From contig JAEXFD010000044.1 of the NCBI GenBank assembly GCA_023400405.1, forward strand, positions 62,001 to 126,000: 64,000 nt of DNA. Reading direction: 5' to 3'. The translations under genes were made by a program, and so were the position numbers. The notes under the pieces are model-generated. The model saw only the letters and a list, made by a program, of their open reading frames with translations. It did no database searches and was not told the DNA's origin. This DNA comes from Pseudomonadota bacterium. GTDB lineage: Bacteria > Pseudomonadota > Alphaproteobacteria > Sphingomonadales > Sphingomonadaceae. Shown piece after piece: positions 29,049 to 37,085 of this stretch (positions within the stretch are counted from its first letter, which is position 1; every line of letters starts with the position of its first letter).

Positions 29049-29639
29049 TCACTGGGCTCCAGGCGCTTTGGATGGGGTGGAAAGGGGTTGTGAGCGCAGC
29101 GCGACCCAGCCGCCATAGGCGGCGGCGGTGAGGCGCGTGCTCTCGGTGGTCGCGGTGGCGACCGAGGCGCCGACGGCGCTGGCGGTCGGGCGGGCGGTCA
29201 TCGGGATGCCGGTCTCGCCGGGCAGGACGATCTTGCGCGCAGCGCCATAATCCTCGTCCGACAGGGCGTACCAGAGCACGATGCAGCTCTGGCCGATCGC
29301 ACTGGTCGTCTCGGCGGTGCTCGGCACGAACAGGTAAACCTGGCCGCCGCCGATACGATAGATGGTGTTGTCGACCAGCGCCGCAGCCGGCGCCGGCAGC
29401 TTCTCGGCCTCGGCGCGCGTGGCGACGGTGGAGGCCCCGAGCGCGCGCTGGGCGGCCGGCGGAAGCGCGGCATAGCTGGCCGGCTCGGCCGTCTTGCGGC
29501 TCAGCCGCGCGCCACCGGAGACACATACCGCATCGAACAGCGGCAAGGGCTCGGCGGGCGCGGTCTGCGTCGCCTCCTGCGCGGCGGCGGGCGCGGCTGC
29601 AGCGAGCAGCGCCAATGCCATGGGCATCAGGAGGCGCAT
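29049..29639 (-). CDS. Secreted protein of unknown function inside the TCA operon
   Basis: 196 residues from ATG 29639 (MRLLMPMALALL). A signal peptide (1-20, ending PAAAQE) precedes an Ala/Thr-rich domain with two cysteines (DAVCVSGGARL, IGQSCIVLWYALSDEDYG). I recognise no family. It begins 10 bp after mdh and ends 4 bp before sucD, so it is certainly co-transcribed with TCA genes, which is a strange place for an exported protein. Confidence 0.75.
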   Translation of the reverse strand: MRLLMPMALALLAAAAPAAAQEATQTAPAEPLPLFDAVCVSGGARLSRKTAEPASYAALPPAAQRALGASTVATRAEAEKLPAPAAALVDNTIYRIGGGQVYLFVPSTAETTSAIGQSCIVLWYALSDEDYGAARKIVLPGETGIPMTARPTASAVGASVATATTESTRLTAAAYGGWVALRSQPLSTPSKAPGAQ

Positions 29640-29649
29640 CGCGGTCACC

Positions 29650-30612
29650 TCAGCCGAGCGAGCTGTCGATCGCCTTGCAGGCCACGAGCAATTCCTTGAC
29701 TGCATCGACCGAGACCTGGAGGTTGGCCTTGGCCTCGTCCGAAAGCTTGACCTCGATCACCTTCTCGACGCCGTCCTTGCCGAACAGCACCGGCACGCCG
29801 ACGTAGAGGTTGTCGACGCCATACTGGCCGGTCAGGTGAGCGGCGGCCGGCAGGATGCGCTTCTGGTCGTAGAGATACGCCTCGGCCATCGCGATGGCGC
29901 TGGTGGCGGGCGCATAGAAGGCCGAGCCGGTCTTGAGCAGCGCGACGATCTCGCCGCCGCCGCCGCGGGTGCGCTTGACGATCTCGTCGACCTTTTCCTT
30001 GGTCGAGAAGCCCATCTCGATCAGGTCGGCGACGGGGATGCCCGATACGGTCGAATATTCGAGCACCGGGACCATGGTGTCGCCGTGCCCGCCGAGCACG
30101 AAGGTGTTCACGTCCTTGACCGACACGCCGAATTCCTCGGCGAGGAAGTGGCTGAAGCGGGCCGAATCGAGCACGCCGGCCATGCCGACGACCTTCTGGT
30201 GCGGGAGGCCCGAGAATTCGCGTAGCGCCCAGACCATCGCGTCGAGCGGATTGGTGATGCAGATGACGAACGCGTCGGGCGCATGGGCGGCGATGCCCTC
30301 GCCGACGGCCTTCATGACCTTGAGGTTGATGCCCAGCAGGTCGTCGCGGCTCATGCCCGGCTTGCGAGCGACGCCGGCGGTGACGATGATCACGTCGGCG
30401 CCCGCGATATCGGCATAATCGTTGCTGCCGGTGATCTTGGCATCGAAGCCTTCGACCGGGCCGCACTGCGACAGGTCGAGCGCCTTGCCCTGGGGCACGC
30501 CTTCGACCACGTCGAATAGGACGATGTCGCCCAGGCCCTTGAGCGCGGCGAGGTGCGCGAGCGTGCCGCCGATGTTGCCGGCGCCGATCAGCGCGATCTT
30601 CTTGCGAGCCAT
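29650..30612 (-). CDS. mdh: Malate dehydrogenase (lactate dehydrogenase-like type)
   Basis: 320 residues from ATG 30612, with ribosome site AAGGGAG. NAD-binding GAGNIGG (10-16), the substrate-loop segment VTAGVARKPGMSRDDLL, catalytic His in LGGHGDTMVP, and TNPLDAMVW identify the LDH-like malate dehydrogenase of alphaproteobacteria. It oxidises malate to oxaloacetate in the cytoplasm. It opens the leftward mdh-X-sucD-odhA-odhB-lpdA operon; a candidate promoter lies about 125 bp upstream. Confidence 0.96.
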   Translation of the reverse strand: MARKKIALIGAGNIGGTLAHLAALKGLGDIVLFDVVEGVPQGKALDLSQCGPVEGFDAKITGSNDYADIAGADVIIVTAGVARKPGMSRDDLLGINLKVMKAVGEGIAAHAPDAFVICITNPLDAMVWALREFSGLPHQKVVGMAGVLDSARFSHFLAEEFGVSVKDVNTFVLGGHGDTMVPVLEYSTVSGIPVADLIEMGFSTKEKVDEIVKRTRGGGGEIVALLKTGSAFYAPATSAIAMAEAYLYDQKRILPAAAHLTGQYGVDNLYVGVPVLFGKDGVEKVIEVKLSDEAKANLQVSVDAVKELLVACKAIDSSLG

Positions 30613-30736
30613 GAAAACTCCCTTGGGCGTTAGGTCTACCAGACGCGGGCGCGCCAAATCCGGCGCGCTCAATGAAAGCGAGCGCGGCTTAGGCCCATAA
30701 TAGGAGCATCGCAACCCGGAAACGCGGGCGCTTCGG

Positions 30737-30766
30737 ATTATCTTTGCAACTCATTCGCAAGAACAA
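30737..30766 (-). promoter_or_regulatory. Candidate promoter of the mdh operon with an overlapping Fur-like palindrome
   Basis: On the minus strand TTGTTC (30766-30761), an 18-bp spacer and GATAAT (30742-30737) form a plausible sigma-70 promoter pointing at mdh. The spacer is almost filled by TTGCGAATGAGTTGCAA (30760-30744), an imperfect palindrome of the TTGCnA..TnGCAA type that alphaproteobacterial Fur/Mur proteins recognise. A six-bp hairpin GCGCTC..GAGCGC occurs in the roughly 120-nt leader. Confidence 0.5.
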
Positions 30767-30772
30767 TAAGGC

Positions 30773-31063
30773 TCAGATTTCGTCGCCGGCATCAATATAA
30801 CGGCGCTCGCCCGTGCCGGAATTGAACCAGACGGTGACGAGCCGTCCGCTTTCCTCGTCTCGAAAGCGCTCGGCGGTCGGCTGCCATTGCGCGGGATCGA
30901 GGGGGCGTTCCGCTCCCCGATAGTAAAAGCGTTCATAGGCGGTTCCGAGCAGGAAGACGCTCGCCACCGCCAGCATCGGCCAGCTCGCGGCGTCCCACAG
31001 GAACAGGGCGACCGCGATGGCGAAGCCGAGCGCGGCCAGGACCATGACGGCGAGCCGGAGCAT
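30773..31063 (-). CDS. Small membrane protein, function unknown
   Basis: 96 residues with two hydrophobic helices (about 3-22 and 27-43) followed by a soluble tail containing YERFYYRGAERPLDP and ending RRYIDAGDEI. No family recognised. It follows the ybjQ-like gene by 6 bp on the same strand, so the two form a small operon. Confidence 0.65.
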   Translation of the reverse strand: MLRLAVMVLAALGFAIAVALFLWDAASWPMLAVASVFLLGTAYERFYYRGAERPLDPAQWQPTAERFRDEESGRLVTVWFNSGTGERRYIDAGDEI

Positions 31064-31069
31064 CCCTGC

Positions 31070-31399
31070 TCAATCCCGCGGAGCCGGATCGAGCACCACG
31101 GCGGTGCCGTAGGCGACGACTTCGTTCATCGCCTGAGCGATCTCTCCGGAATCGAAGCGCATCATCACCACGGCATTGGCACCCATCTCATGCGCATTGG
31201 CGATCATGCGATCGATGGCATGCCGCCGGGTATCTTCCACCAGCCGGGTGTATTCGGTGATTTCGCCGCCGACGATCGAGCGCAGCGATGCGGCGATGTT
31301 GCCGCCGATTCCGCGGCTGCGGACGACGACGCCGAACACCTGGCCAAGGGTGCGAACGACGGTGTGGCCCGGGACGTTTTCGGTGGTGGTGACGATCAT
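31070..31399 (-). CDS. YbjQ/UPF0145 family protein
   Basis: 109 residues with the family pattern MIVTTTENVPGHTVVRTLG at the N-terminus, GGEITEYTRLVEDTRRHAIDRM in the middle and GANAVVMMRFD near the C-terminus. Relatives form a pentameric ring of unknown function, often in small soluble proteins across bacteria. It is the first gene of a two-gene unit with the small membrane protein. Confidence 0.85.
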   Translation of the reverse strand: MIVTTTENVPGHTVVRTLGQVFGVVVRSRGIGGNIAASLRSIVGGEITEYTRLVEDTRRHAIDRMIANAHEMGANAVVMMRFDSGEIAQAMNEVVAYGTAVVLDPAPRD

Positions 31400-31462
31400 C
31401 GGCTAACCTCTCGCGAATCGAGTTCCTCGCATCCTGCACTGCGCGCCAGGGCCCCGCCAGCG

Positions 31463-33298
31463 CTACTTCGCTCGCGCCGCATAGTCCGCCGCGAGCACAT
31501 CGAAGGCCAGCTTGTGCCGGCCAGTTTCCGAGATCAGGCCCTTGCGGTTCCAGCCCTGCTGATAGATCGGATGCTGGCGGCGCGGCGAACGGAAGTCCTT
31601 GAGCACCCAGGGGCTCATCCCGGCCAGAAAGGGCAGCTTCGCCGCCATGGCGAGCGTCTGGCGGTAATAGTCCGCCTGATATTCTTCGCTGAACTTGTGC
31701 GGCTGCATCGACGGATCATGTTCGCCCGCCAGCGCATCGGCCCCGAATTCGGAGAAGACCAGCGGCTTGCCGGGCGGCACCCGCCATTCGAAGCGGGGGA
31801 GATCGGCCAGGGCATCGTCCGAATACCAGCCATTATAGGTGTTCACCGCCATGACATCGAGGTCGGCGGCGAGCGGATCGTCGATCGTCATCACCCGCGC
31901 GTCGCGCCGGCTGAGCAGGGCTGCCGTGACCAGCCGGCTGTCGTCGAGCGCGCGCACGTCGGCGATCAACGTGCGGAGGAAGGCATTGCGCGCCTCGCCG
32001 ACCGGCGTCTCGTTGGCGACGCTCCATAGCCCGATCGCCGCGCGATTGCGATCGCGGCGGATATTCTCGGCGAGCATCGTGCGCGCGGCAGCGAGCGTGC
32101 CGGCGCCCTGCCAATCGACCAGCCAATAGACCGGCACTTCGCTCCACACGATCAGGCCCATCTCGTCGGCGAGACGCAACGTGCTTTCGCTGTGCGGATA
32201 ATGGGCGAGGCGGACGAAATTGCCGTGCAGCCCCTGCTTGATCTCGGCGAACAGCGCGCGGGCGGCCGCGGGGCTCATCGCGCGGACCGGGTTGGTCCCC
32301 AATTCCTCCTCGTGCATCGAAATGCCGCGCAGGAAGATCGGCTTGCCGTTGAGCAGGATGCGGGTGCCGCGGGCCTCGATCGTGCGGAAGCCGACGCGAT
32401 CGACGAAGCGATCCTCGCCCAGCGTCGCCTCAATATCGTAGAGCGTCGGGTGTTCGGGCGACCAGCGCTCGAGCCTGGCGGGGGCCGCGAAGGTCGCTTG
32501 CCAGTCGCCCCTGGCATCGGTGCGGCCCTCGATCGAAGTGCCGAGGGCGGGAATGCGCAGCCGGACCCGCGCGCCGGCCGCCCCGCTGCCCACGCCATGC
32601 AGCGACACCGCGATGCGGCCGTCGCGCGTCAGCCGCACGAAGGCGTCGTCGATGAAGGTCTCGGGCACCGTGACCAGCGTGACCGATCGCGTGATGCCGC
32701 CATAGGTCTCCCAGTCGGTCACCGGCGGCGGCACGTCCTCGGCGCCCCGCGCCGAATCGACGCCGACGGTAATCTGGTTGCGCCCGGCGCGCAGCTTCCC
32801 GGTGACGTCGAACGCGAAGGGGGTGAAGCCGCCGCGATGCTCGCCCACCGGCTGGCCGTTCAGATAGACGTGCGCGGTGTAATCGACGGCCCCGAAGCGA
32901 AGGAAGACTCGCTTGCCGGGCGCCGGAGCTTCAACCTGGAAATCGCGCTGATACCAGACGAGGCCCTGATAGTAGCGCATTTCCGGGGCGTGGCCGATCC
33001 ATCCGCCGGGGAGCTGGGCCACCGGCGATCGCTGCATGTCGAATTCGAACAGCGCGCGGGGATCGGCGGCCGCGATATCGGCCTGGATCCTGTCCTGCCA
33101 GCGCCGGGTGCTGTCTCCCGGCGCGCCGCCATGGAAGCCGGCGAGCCCGTCGCGATAGGGGTCCACCGACCAGTGCCAGGGTCCGTCGAGGCTCTGGTGC
33201 GGGCGCAGATCGGCGGCGACCAAGATGGGACCGGGCGTCTGGGCATGCGCCGCCGTCACCAAGGCCAGCACTGCCGCCATCAGGCCCCATCGCCGCAT
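31463..33298 (-). CDS. Glycoside hydrolase family 2 protein, exported
   Basis: 611 residues from ATG 33298 (MRRWGLMAAVLA; the GTG one codon earlier is an alternative), ribosome site AGGGAG. A signal peptide (1-19, AAHAQ) is followed by a sugar-binding jelly-roll domain, an immunoglobulin-like domain, and a TIM barrel with the acid/base Glu in LWSVANETP and the nucleophile Glu in LVFSEFGAD. The spacing and VNTYNGWY segment are most like beta-glucuronidases, but beta-galactosidase or mannosidase activity is possible. Expected in the periplasm. It is not functionally related to the flanking TCA genes. Confidence 0.88.
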   Translation of the reverse strand: MRRWGLMAAVLALVTAAHAQTPGPILVAADLRPHQSLDGPWHWSVDPYRDGLAGFHGGAPGDSTRRWQDRIQADIAAADPRALFEFDMQRSPVAQLPGGWIGHAPEMRYYQGLVWYQRDFQVEAPAPGKRVFLRFGAVDYTAHVYLNGQPVGEHRGGFTPFAFDVTGKLRAGRNQITVGVDSARGAEDVPPPVTDWETYGGITRSVTLVTVPETFIDDAFVRLTRDGRIAVSLHGVGSGAAGARVRLRIPALGTSIEGRTDARGDWQATFAAPARLERWSPEHPTLYDIEATLGEDRFVDRVGFRTIEARGTRILLNGKPIFLRGISMHEEELGTNPVRAMSPAAARALFAEIKQGLHGNFVRLAHYPHSESTLRLADEMGLIVWSEVPVYWLVDWQGAGTLAAARTMLAENIRRDRNRAAIGLWSVANETPVGEARNAFLRTLIADVRALDDSRLVTAALLSRRDARVMTIDDPLAADLDVMAVNTYNGWYSDDALADLPRFEWRVPPGKPLVFSEFGADALAGEHDPSMQPHKFSEEYQADYYRQTLAMAAKLPFLAGMSPWVLKDFRSPRRQHPIYQQGWNRKGLISETGRHKLAFDVLAADYAARAK

Positions 33299-33323
33299 CA
33301 CGCTCTCCCTCTTTCGGGGGAAC

Positions 33324-34436
33324 CTAACGCTCTCCGTGACCTTCGGCCAGATACTCGTCCGAGCGCATTTCCATCAGGCGGCTGACGGTGCGATCGAATT
33401 CGAAGCGGCCGTCGCCGGCTTCGTAGAGATGCTGCGGCTCGGCATCGGCCGCGGCGAGCAGCTTGACCTTGTGCTCGTACAGCGCGTCGATCAGCGTGAC
33501 GAAGCGCGCGGCTTCGTTGCGGTTCTCGGGGCCGAGCCTGGGGATGCCGACCAGGATGACGGTGTGGAAGCGCCGGGCGATGGCGAGGTAGTCGGGCGCG
33601 CCGCGGGCTTCACCGCATAGCCGCTTGAACGAGAAGACCGCGACGCCCTTCACGCATTTGGGCACGTGCAGCGAGCGGCCGCCCTGCACGGGGATGTCGC
33701 AGGCCGGCACGCGGGCACGGTCCTCGACCGGATAGTCGGTGAGGCGGAAGAAGGCGGCGGAAAGCTGCGCCGTCGCCTCGGCCCCGTTGGGGACGAGCCA
33801 GGAGTCCATCCGGCCAAGCCGATCGAGCCGATAATCGACAGGGCCGTTCAGCGGCAGCACGTCCATCTTCGCCTCGATCAGCTCGATGAAGGGCAGGAAC
33901 AGCTCGCGATTGAGGCCGTCCTTGTAGAGGTCGCGCGGCGGGCGGTTCGAGGTTGCGACCATGGTCAGGCCATGGCCCATCATCGCAGTGAAGAGCCGTG
34001 ACAGGATCATCGCGTCGGGCGGGTTGTTGACCACCATCTCGTCGAACGCGAGCAGGCGGATGTCCTCGGCCAGCGCATCGGCGACCGCAGTGACCGGGTC
34101 CTGTGTGTCCTTCTGGCGCTCGACGTTCAGCCGCTCATGCACTTCGAGCATGAATTCGTGGAAATGGACGCGGCGCTTGCGGCGGATCGCGACGCTCTCG
34201 AAGAACAGGTCCATCAGCATCGACTTGCCGCGGCCGACCCCGCCCCACAGATAGAGGCCGCGCGGGCTGGCCGGCTGGCGGCCGAGGGCGCGCCACAGGA
34301 TGCTGCCCTTTTTCGGCACCGCCTCGAGCTCGGTGGCGAGCGTGTCGAGCCGGGCGGCGGCGGCCTCCTGCTCGGCATCGGGGCGAAGCTCGCCCGCGGT
34401 GACGAGTGCGCGGTAGCGGTCGAGGACTTTCGTCAC
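33324..34436 (-). CDS. zapE: Cell division protein ZapE (AFG1-like ATPase)
   Basis: 370 residues, GTG start at 34436 with GGGGAGA upstream. The Walker A is LWGGVGRGKSMLMDLFF, the Walker B LLAFDEM..VNNPPDA, and RIATSNRPP-type sensor (VATSNRPPRDLY) is present, all typical of the ZapE/AFG1 ATPases. In E. coli ZapE destabilises FtsZ polymers at the septum under anaerobic or stress conditions; the mitochondrial homologue aids respiratory-complex turnover. The latter would fit its position between sdhB and mdh. A palindromic repeat abuts its ribosome site. Confidence 0.93.
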   Translation of the reverse strand: MTKVLDRYRALVTAGELRPDAEQEAAAARLDTLATELEAVPKKGSILWRALGRQPASPRGLYLWGGVGRGKSMLMDLFFESVAIRRKRRVHFHEFMLEVHERLNVERQKDTQDPVTAVADALAEDIRLLAFDEMVVNNPPDAMILSRLFTAMMGHGLTMVATSNRPPRDLYKDGLNRELFLPFIELIEAKMDVLPLNGPVDYRLDRLGRMDSWLVPNGAEATAQLSAAFFRLTDYPVEDRARVPACDIPVQGGRSLHVPKCVKGVAVFSFKRLCGEARGAPDYLAIARRFHTVILVGIPRLGPENRNEAARFVTLIDALYEHKVKLLAAADAEPQHLYEAGDGRFEFDRTVSRLMEMRSDEYLAEGHGER

Positions 34437-34449
34437 CGCCGCTTTCTCC

Positions 34450-34533
34450 CCGTTCGCCCTGAGCTTGTCGAAGGGCGGTGTTTCCGTCGGACGCCATAGA
34501 AAGACGGTGCTTCGACAAGCTCAGCACGAACGG
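34450..34533. repeat. Palindromic repeat with GAGCTTGTCGAAG arms (copy 2)
   Basis: Arms 34450-34473 and 34510-34533 are inverted 24-mers with one mismatch, and both arms are nearly identical to copy 1 at 23789-23874; the loops differ. It lies between the hotdog thioesterase gene and zapE, and its left arm touches the zapE Shine-Dalgarno sequence. Confidence 0.92.
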
Positions 34534-34545
34534 AAAGCGGGGGCA

Positions 34546-35004
34546 TTACCTTGCGCTCGGCTTGCGGACGGTGCCGGAAAAGCCGGCAACGGTGCCGTGG
34601 CTCTGCACGATCAGCCCGCGCAGGAAGATCATGCGCCCGGTCTCGCGCAGCAGTTCCATCCGTGCCTCGATCGGCTCACCGAGCACGCCGCCGGCGACGA
34701 ACTGGGCCGAGACGTCGATCGTCGCCGCGGGGCCGGCGGTGAGGATGTCGAATCCGCGTGCGGCGGCGAACAATGCCACGTCGATAAAGCCGAGCAGCGC
34801 GCCGCCATGGACCTGATCGCGCAGGTTCGAATGGCGCAGCTCGGGCAGCATCCGCACCCGCACGATCTCGCCTTCGCGGCGGACATGGATCGGGCCGAGA
34901 AAGCCGTTGAAGCGATGCGCGGCGTCTTTCAGCGTCCAGCGCTTCCAGCCGGGCGCGCCGGGATCGTCCTCATAGGTGAAGTGCGTGCCGTCCGCGTCGC
35001 TCAA
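34546..35004 (-). CDS. PaaI-type hotdog-fold thioesterase
   Basis: 152 residues starting at TTG 35004, whose TTGA overlaps the sdhB stop codon; no ATG or GTG is available near the domain start. The hotdog core reads LRDQVHGGALLGFIDVALF (the HGG motif of PaaI thioesterases), then AATIDVSAQFVAGGVLGEPI. Members hydrolyse acyl-CoA esters; the substrate here is unknown. Translational coupling to sdhB suggests a housekeeping role in CoA balance around the TCA cycle, which is inference. Confidence 0.85.
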   Translation of the reverse strand: MSDADGTHFTYEDDPGAPGWKRWTLKDAAHRFNGFLGPIHVRREGEIVRVRMLPELRHSNLRDQVHGGALLGFIDVALFAAARGFDILTAGPAATIDVSAQFVAGGVLGEPIEARMELLRETGRMIFLRGLIVQSHGTVAGFSGTVRKPSAR

Positions 35005-35783
35005 ACCGTGCGCTCGGCTTCCATCTTCTTGATCTCGGCGATCGCCTTGGCGGGGTTGAGCCCCTTGGGGCAGACGTTCGCGCAGTTCATGATCGTGTGG
35101 CAGCGATAGAGGCGGAACGGATCCTCGAGCTGGTCGAGCCGCTCGCCGGTCATTTCGTCGCGGCTGTCGGCAAGCCAGCGATAGGCTTGAAGCAGGATCG
35201 CCGGGCCGAGGAAGCGATCGCTGTTCCACCAATAGCTCGGGCACGAAGTCGAGCAGCAGGCGCACAGGATGCATTCGTAGAGGCCGTCGAGCTTGTTGCG
35301 CTCCTCGGGGCTCTGGAGCCGCTCCTTGCCGGGCGTAGTCGTCACCGTCTGCAGCCAGGGTTTGATCGAGGCATATTGCGCATAGAAATGCGTGAAATCG
35401 GGGACCAAGTCCTTGATCACGTCCATGTGCGGCAGCGGGGTGATGCGGATATCGCCCTTGATGTCCTCGATCGCGGTGGTGCAGGCAAGGCCGTTGCGCC
35501 CGTCCATGTTCATCGAGCAGGAACCGCAAATGCCCTCGCGGCACGAGCGGCGGAAGGTCAGCGAACTGTCCTGCTCCGACTTGATCTTGATGAGCGCGTC
35601 GAGGACCATCGGGCCGCAGTCGTCGAGGTCGAGCTCGAACTGATCGTAGCGCGGGGTCTCGCCGCTATCGGGATCGTAGCGATAGATTTTGAACTTCTTG
35701 ACGCGCTTCGCCCCGGGCGCCGCCTTGTGCTCCCGGCCCTTGCTGGAGATGCGGCTGTTCTTCGGGAGGCGGAATTCGGCCAT
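35001..35783 (-). CDS. sdhB: Succinate dehydrogenase iron-sulfur subunit
   Basis: 260 residues. The N-terminal plant-type ferredoxin domain has the [2Fe-2S] ligands in SCREGICGSCSMNMDG and LACTT. The C-terminal domain has CILCACCSTSCPSYWW and CHTIMNCANVCPKGLNP for the [4Fe-4S] and [3Fe-4S] clusters. It carries electrons from SdhA flavin to ubiquinone at the inner membrane. Unusually, sdhA is about 6 kb upstream, separated by unrelated genes, so sdhB probably needs its own promoter in the 80 bp in front of it or readthrough from arsR. Confidence 0.97.
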   Translation of the reverse strand: MAEFRLPKNSRISSKGREHKAAPGAKRVKKFKIYRYDPDSGETPRYDQFELDLDDCGPMVLDALIKIKSEQDSSLTFRRSCREGICGSCSMNMDGRNGLACTTAIEDIKGDIRITPLPHMDVIKDLVPDFTHFYAQYASIKPWLQTVTTTPGKERLQSPEERNKLDGLYECILCACCSTSCPSYWWNSDRFLGPAILLQAYRWLADSRDEMTGERLDQLEDPFRLYRCHTIMNCANVCPKGLNPAKAIAEIKKMEAERTV

Positions 35784-35863
35784 TCCTAGGAGTCCTCGGG
35801 CAAATGGTTTGGCGGCTGGCTATGCCTTTCGCTTTTGCAGCGCAACCCCATAGGCGGCGAAGG

Positions 35864-36169
35864 TCAGGCTTTGTTCGTCAGCACTGCCTGCAACAGGCCG
35901 GGAAAGCGCGCATCGAAATCCTTGCAACGCAGCCGATTGATCCGCTCGCGCCCCTCGATCCGGGTTTCGACCAGCCCCGCCGCGCGCAATATGTTCAGAT
36001 GATTGGAGATGGTGCTCTTGGGCGTGCCGTCCGCACAGGCGGCGCCGGCGTTGAGGCACGAGCATTCGGTCAGCCGCGCAACGATCTCGAGCCGCACCGG
36101 ATCGGCGAGCGCATGCAGCGCGGCGACGAGGCTGACATCCTTCAGATCGGGGTGAACAAGGCGGTCCAT
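35864..36169 (-). CDS. ArsR-family winged-helix transcriptional regulator
   Basis: 101 residues from ATG 36169 (MDRLVHPDLKDVS), with ATG 36196 or 36202 as alternatives. The ArsR fold is clear: ALADPVRLEIVARL, then the recognition region KSTISNHLNILRAAGLVETRIEGRE. Two cysteines in ECSCLNAGAACADG could sense metal or oxidant. It is divergent to an SDR gene with a GTTC-N9-GAAC palindrome between them, the usual arrangement for autorepression and control of the neighbour. Confidence 0.88.
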   Translation of the reverse strand: MDRLVHPDLKDVSLVAALHALADPVRLEIVARLTECSCLNAGAACADGTPKSTISNHLNILRAAGLVETRIEGRERINRLRCKDFDARFPGLLQAVLTNKA

Positions 36170-36203
36170 CGCCCTGATATAGGAAAATTTCGCCATTTCC
36201 ATA

Positions 36204-36220
36204 GTTCGGATATCTTGAAC
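36204..36220. promoter_or_regulatory. Candidate ArsR operator between arsR-like and SDR genes
   Basis: GTTC-GGATATCTT-GAAC is an inverted repeat 35 bp upstream of the regulator start and 77 bp upstream of the SDR start. Position and form fit ArsR-family operators; binding is inference. Confidence 0.5.
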
Positions 36221-36296
36221 CGTTTGCGTGGCTCCCCAGATCACGGCCCGTCCCTGCAGCCGGCAAGTCGATCGGCTGGGGACCGGAGATTTGAAC

Positions 36297-37040
36297 ATGT
36301 CGAAGAAGCTTGCAGGCAAGCGCGCGGTGGTGACCGGCGGATCGCGCGGGATCGGGGCGGCGATCGCCAAGCGGCTCGCTGCGGACGGCGCTGACGTCGT
36401 CATCACCTATGCCGGCAATCGCGAAGGCGCCGAGGCGACGGTCGCCGCGATCGAGGCCGAGGGCGTGAAGGGCAAGGCGATCCAGGCCGACGCCGCCGAT
36501 CGCGCCGCCGTGGAGCGTTCGGTGGCCGAGGCGGCCGAGGCGCTGGGCGGGATCGACATCCTGGTGCACAATGCCGGCGTCGCCACCTTCGCGCCGCTCG
36601 GCCCGGAGGCAGTCGAGGTCTATGACCGCACCTTCGGCGTGAACGTCGAGGGCGTGCTGGTCGGCACGGCGGCAGCGCTGCCGCACCTCAGCGACGGCGG
36701 GCGCGTGATCCTGGTCAGCTCGGTCTCGGCGGATAGCGCCGGTTTCGGCGGCAACAGCGTCTATGGCGCGAGCAAGGCTGCAGCGTCGATGTTCGCGCGT
36801 GCCTGGGCGCACGACCTCGGCCCGCGCGGCATCCTGGTCAACGCGATCCAGCCGGGGCCGGTCGATACCGACATGAACCCCGCCGACAGCGAGTTCGCCG
36901 ACCAGCTCAAGCAAAGCGTGATCCTGAAGCGCTATGGCCGACCCGAGGAGATCGCCGGCGTCGCCTCGTTCCTCGCGAGCGACGACGCGTCGTACATCAC
37001 CGGCGCGACCATCGACGTGAGCGGCGGGACGTTCGTCTAG
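36297..37040 (+). CDS. SDR-family oxidoreductase (3-oxoacyl-ACP reductase-like)
   Basis: 247 residues from ATG 36297, with GGAGA eleven bases upstream. The NAD(P)-binding TGGSRGIG is near 14-21, the NAG motif in HNAGVATF, catalytic Ser in LVSSVSAD and Y-x3-K in YGASKAAA. The classical SDR length and C-terminal ITGATIDVSGG fit. It is probably under control of the divergent ArsR regulator, so its substrate may be the electrophile or quinone that triggers the regulator. Such ArsR-SDR pairs are widespread in proteobacteria. Confidence 0.9.
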   Translation: MSKKLAGKRAVVTGGSRGIGAAIAKRLAADGADVVITYAGNREGAEATVAAIEAEGVKGKAIQADAADRAAVERSVAEAAEALGGIDILVHNAGVATFAPLGPEAVEVYDRTFGVNVEGVLVGTAAALPHLSDGGRVILVSSVSADSAGFGGNSVYGASKAAASMFARAWAHDLGPRGILVNAIQPGPVDTDMNPADSEFADQLKQSVILKRYGRPEEIAGVASFLASDDASYITGATIDVSGGTFV

Positions 37041-37084
37041 TCTGTTTTAGCCCAGCTGAAACGCTTCAGCGAAGCTGAACAGAC
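37040..37084. terminator. Hairpin between convergent SDR and ClpP-like genes
   Basis: GTCTGTT (37040-37046) pairs with AACAGAC (37078-37084) and CAGCT (37053-37057) with AGCTG (37073-37077); GCTGAA/TTCAGC offers an alternative fold. It fills the gap between the two stop codons, but lacks a long T tract. Confidence 0.6.
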
Positions 37085-37085
37085 C

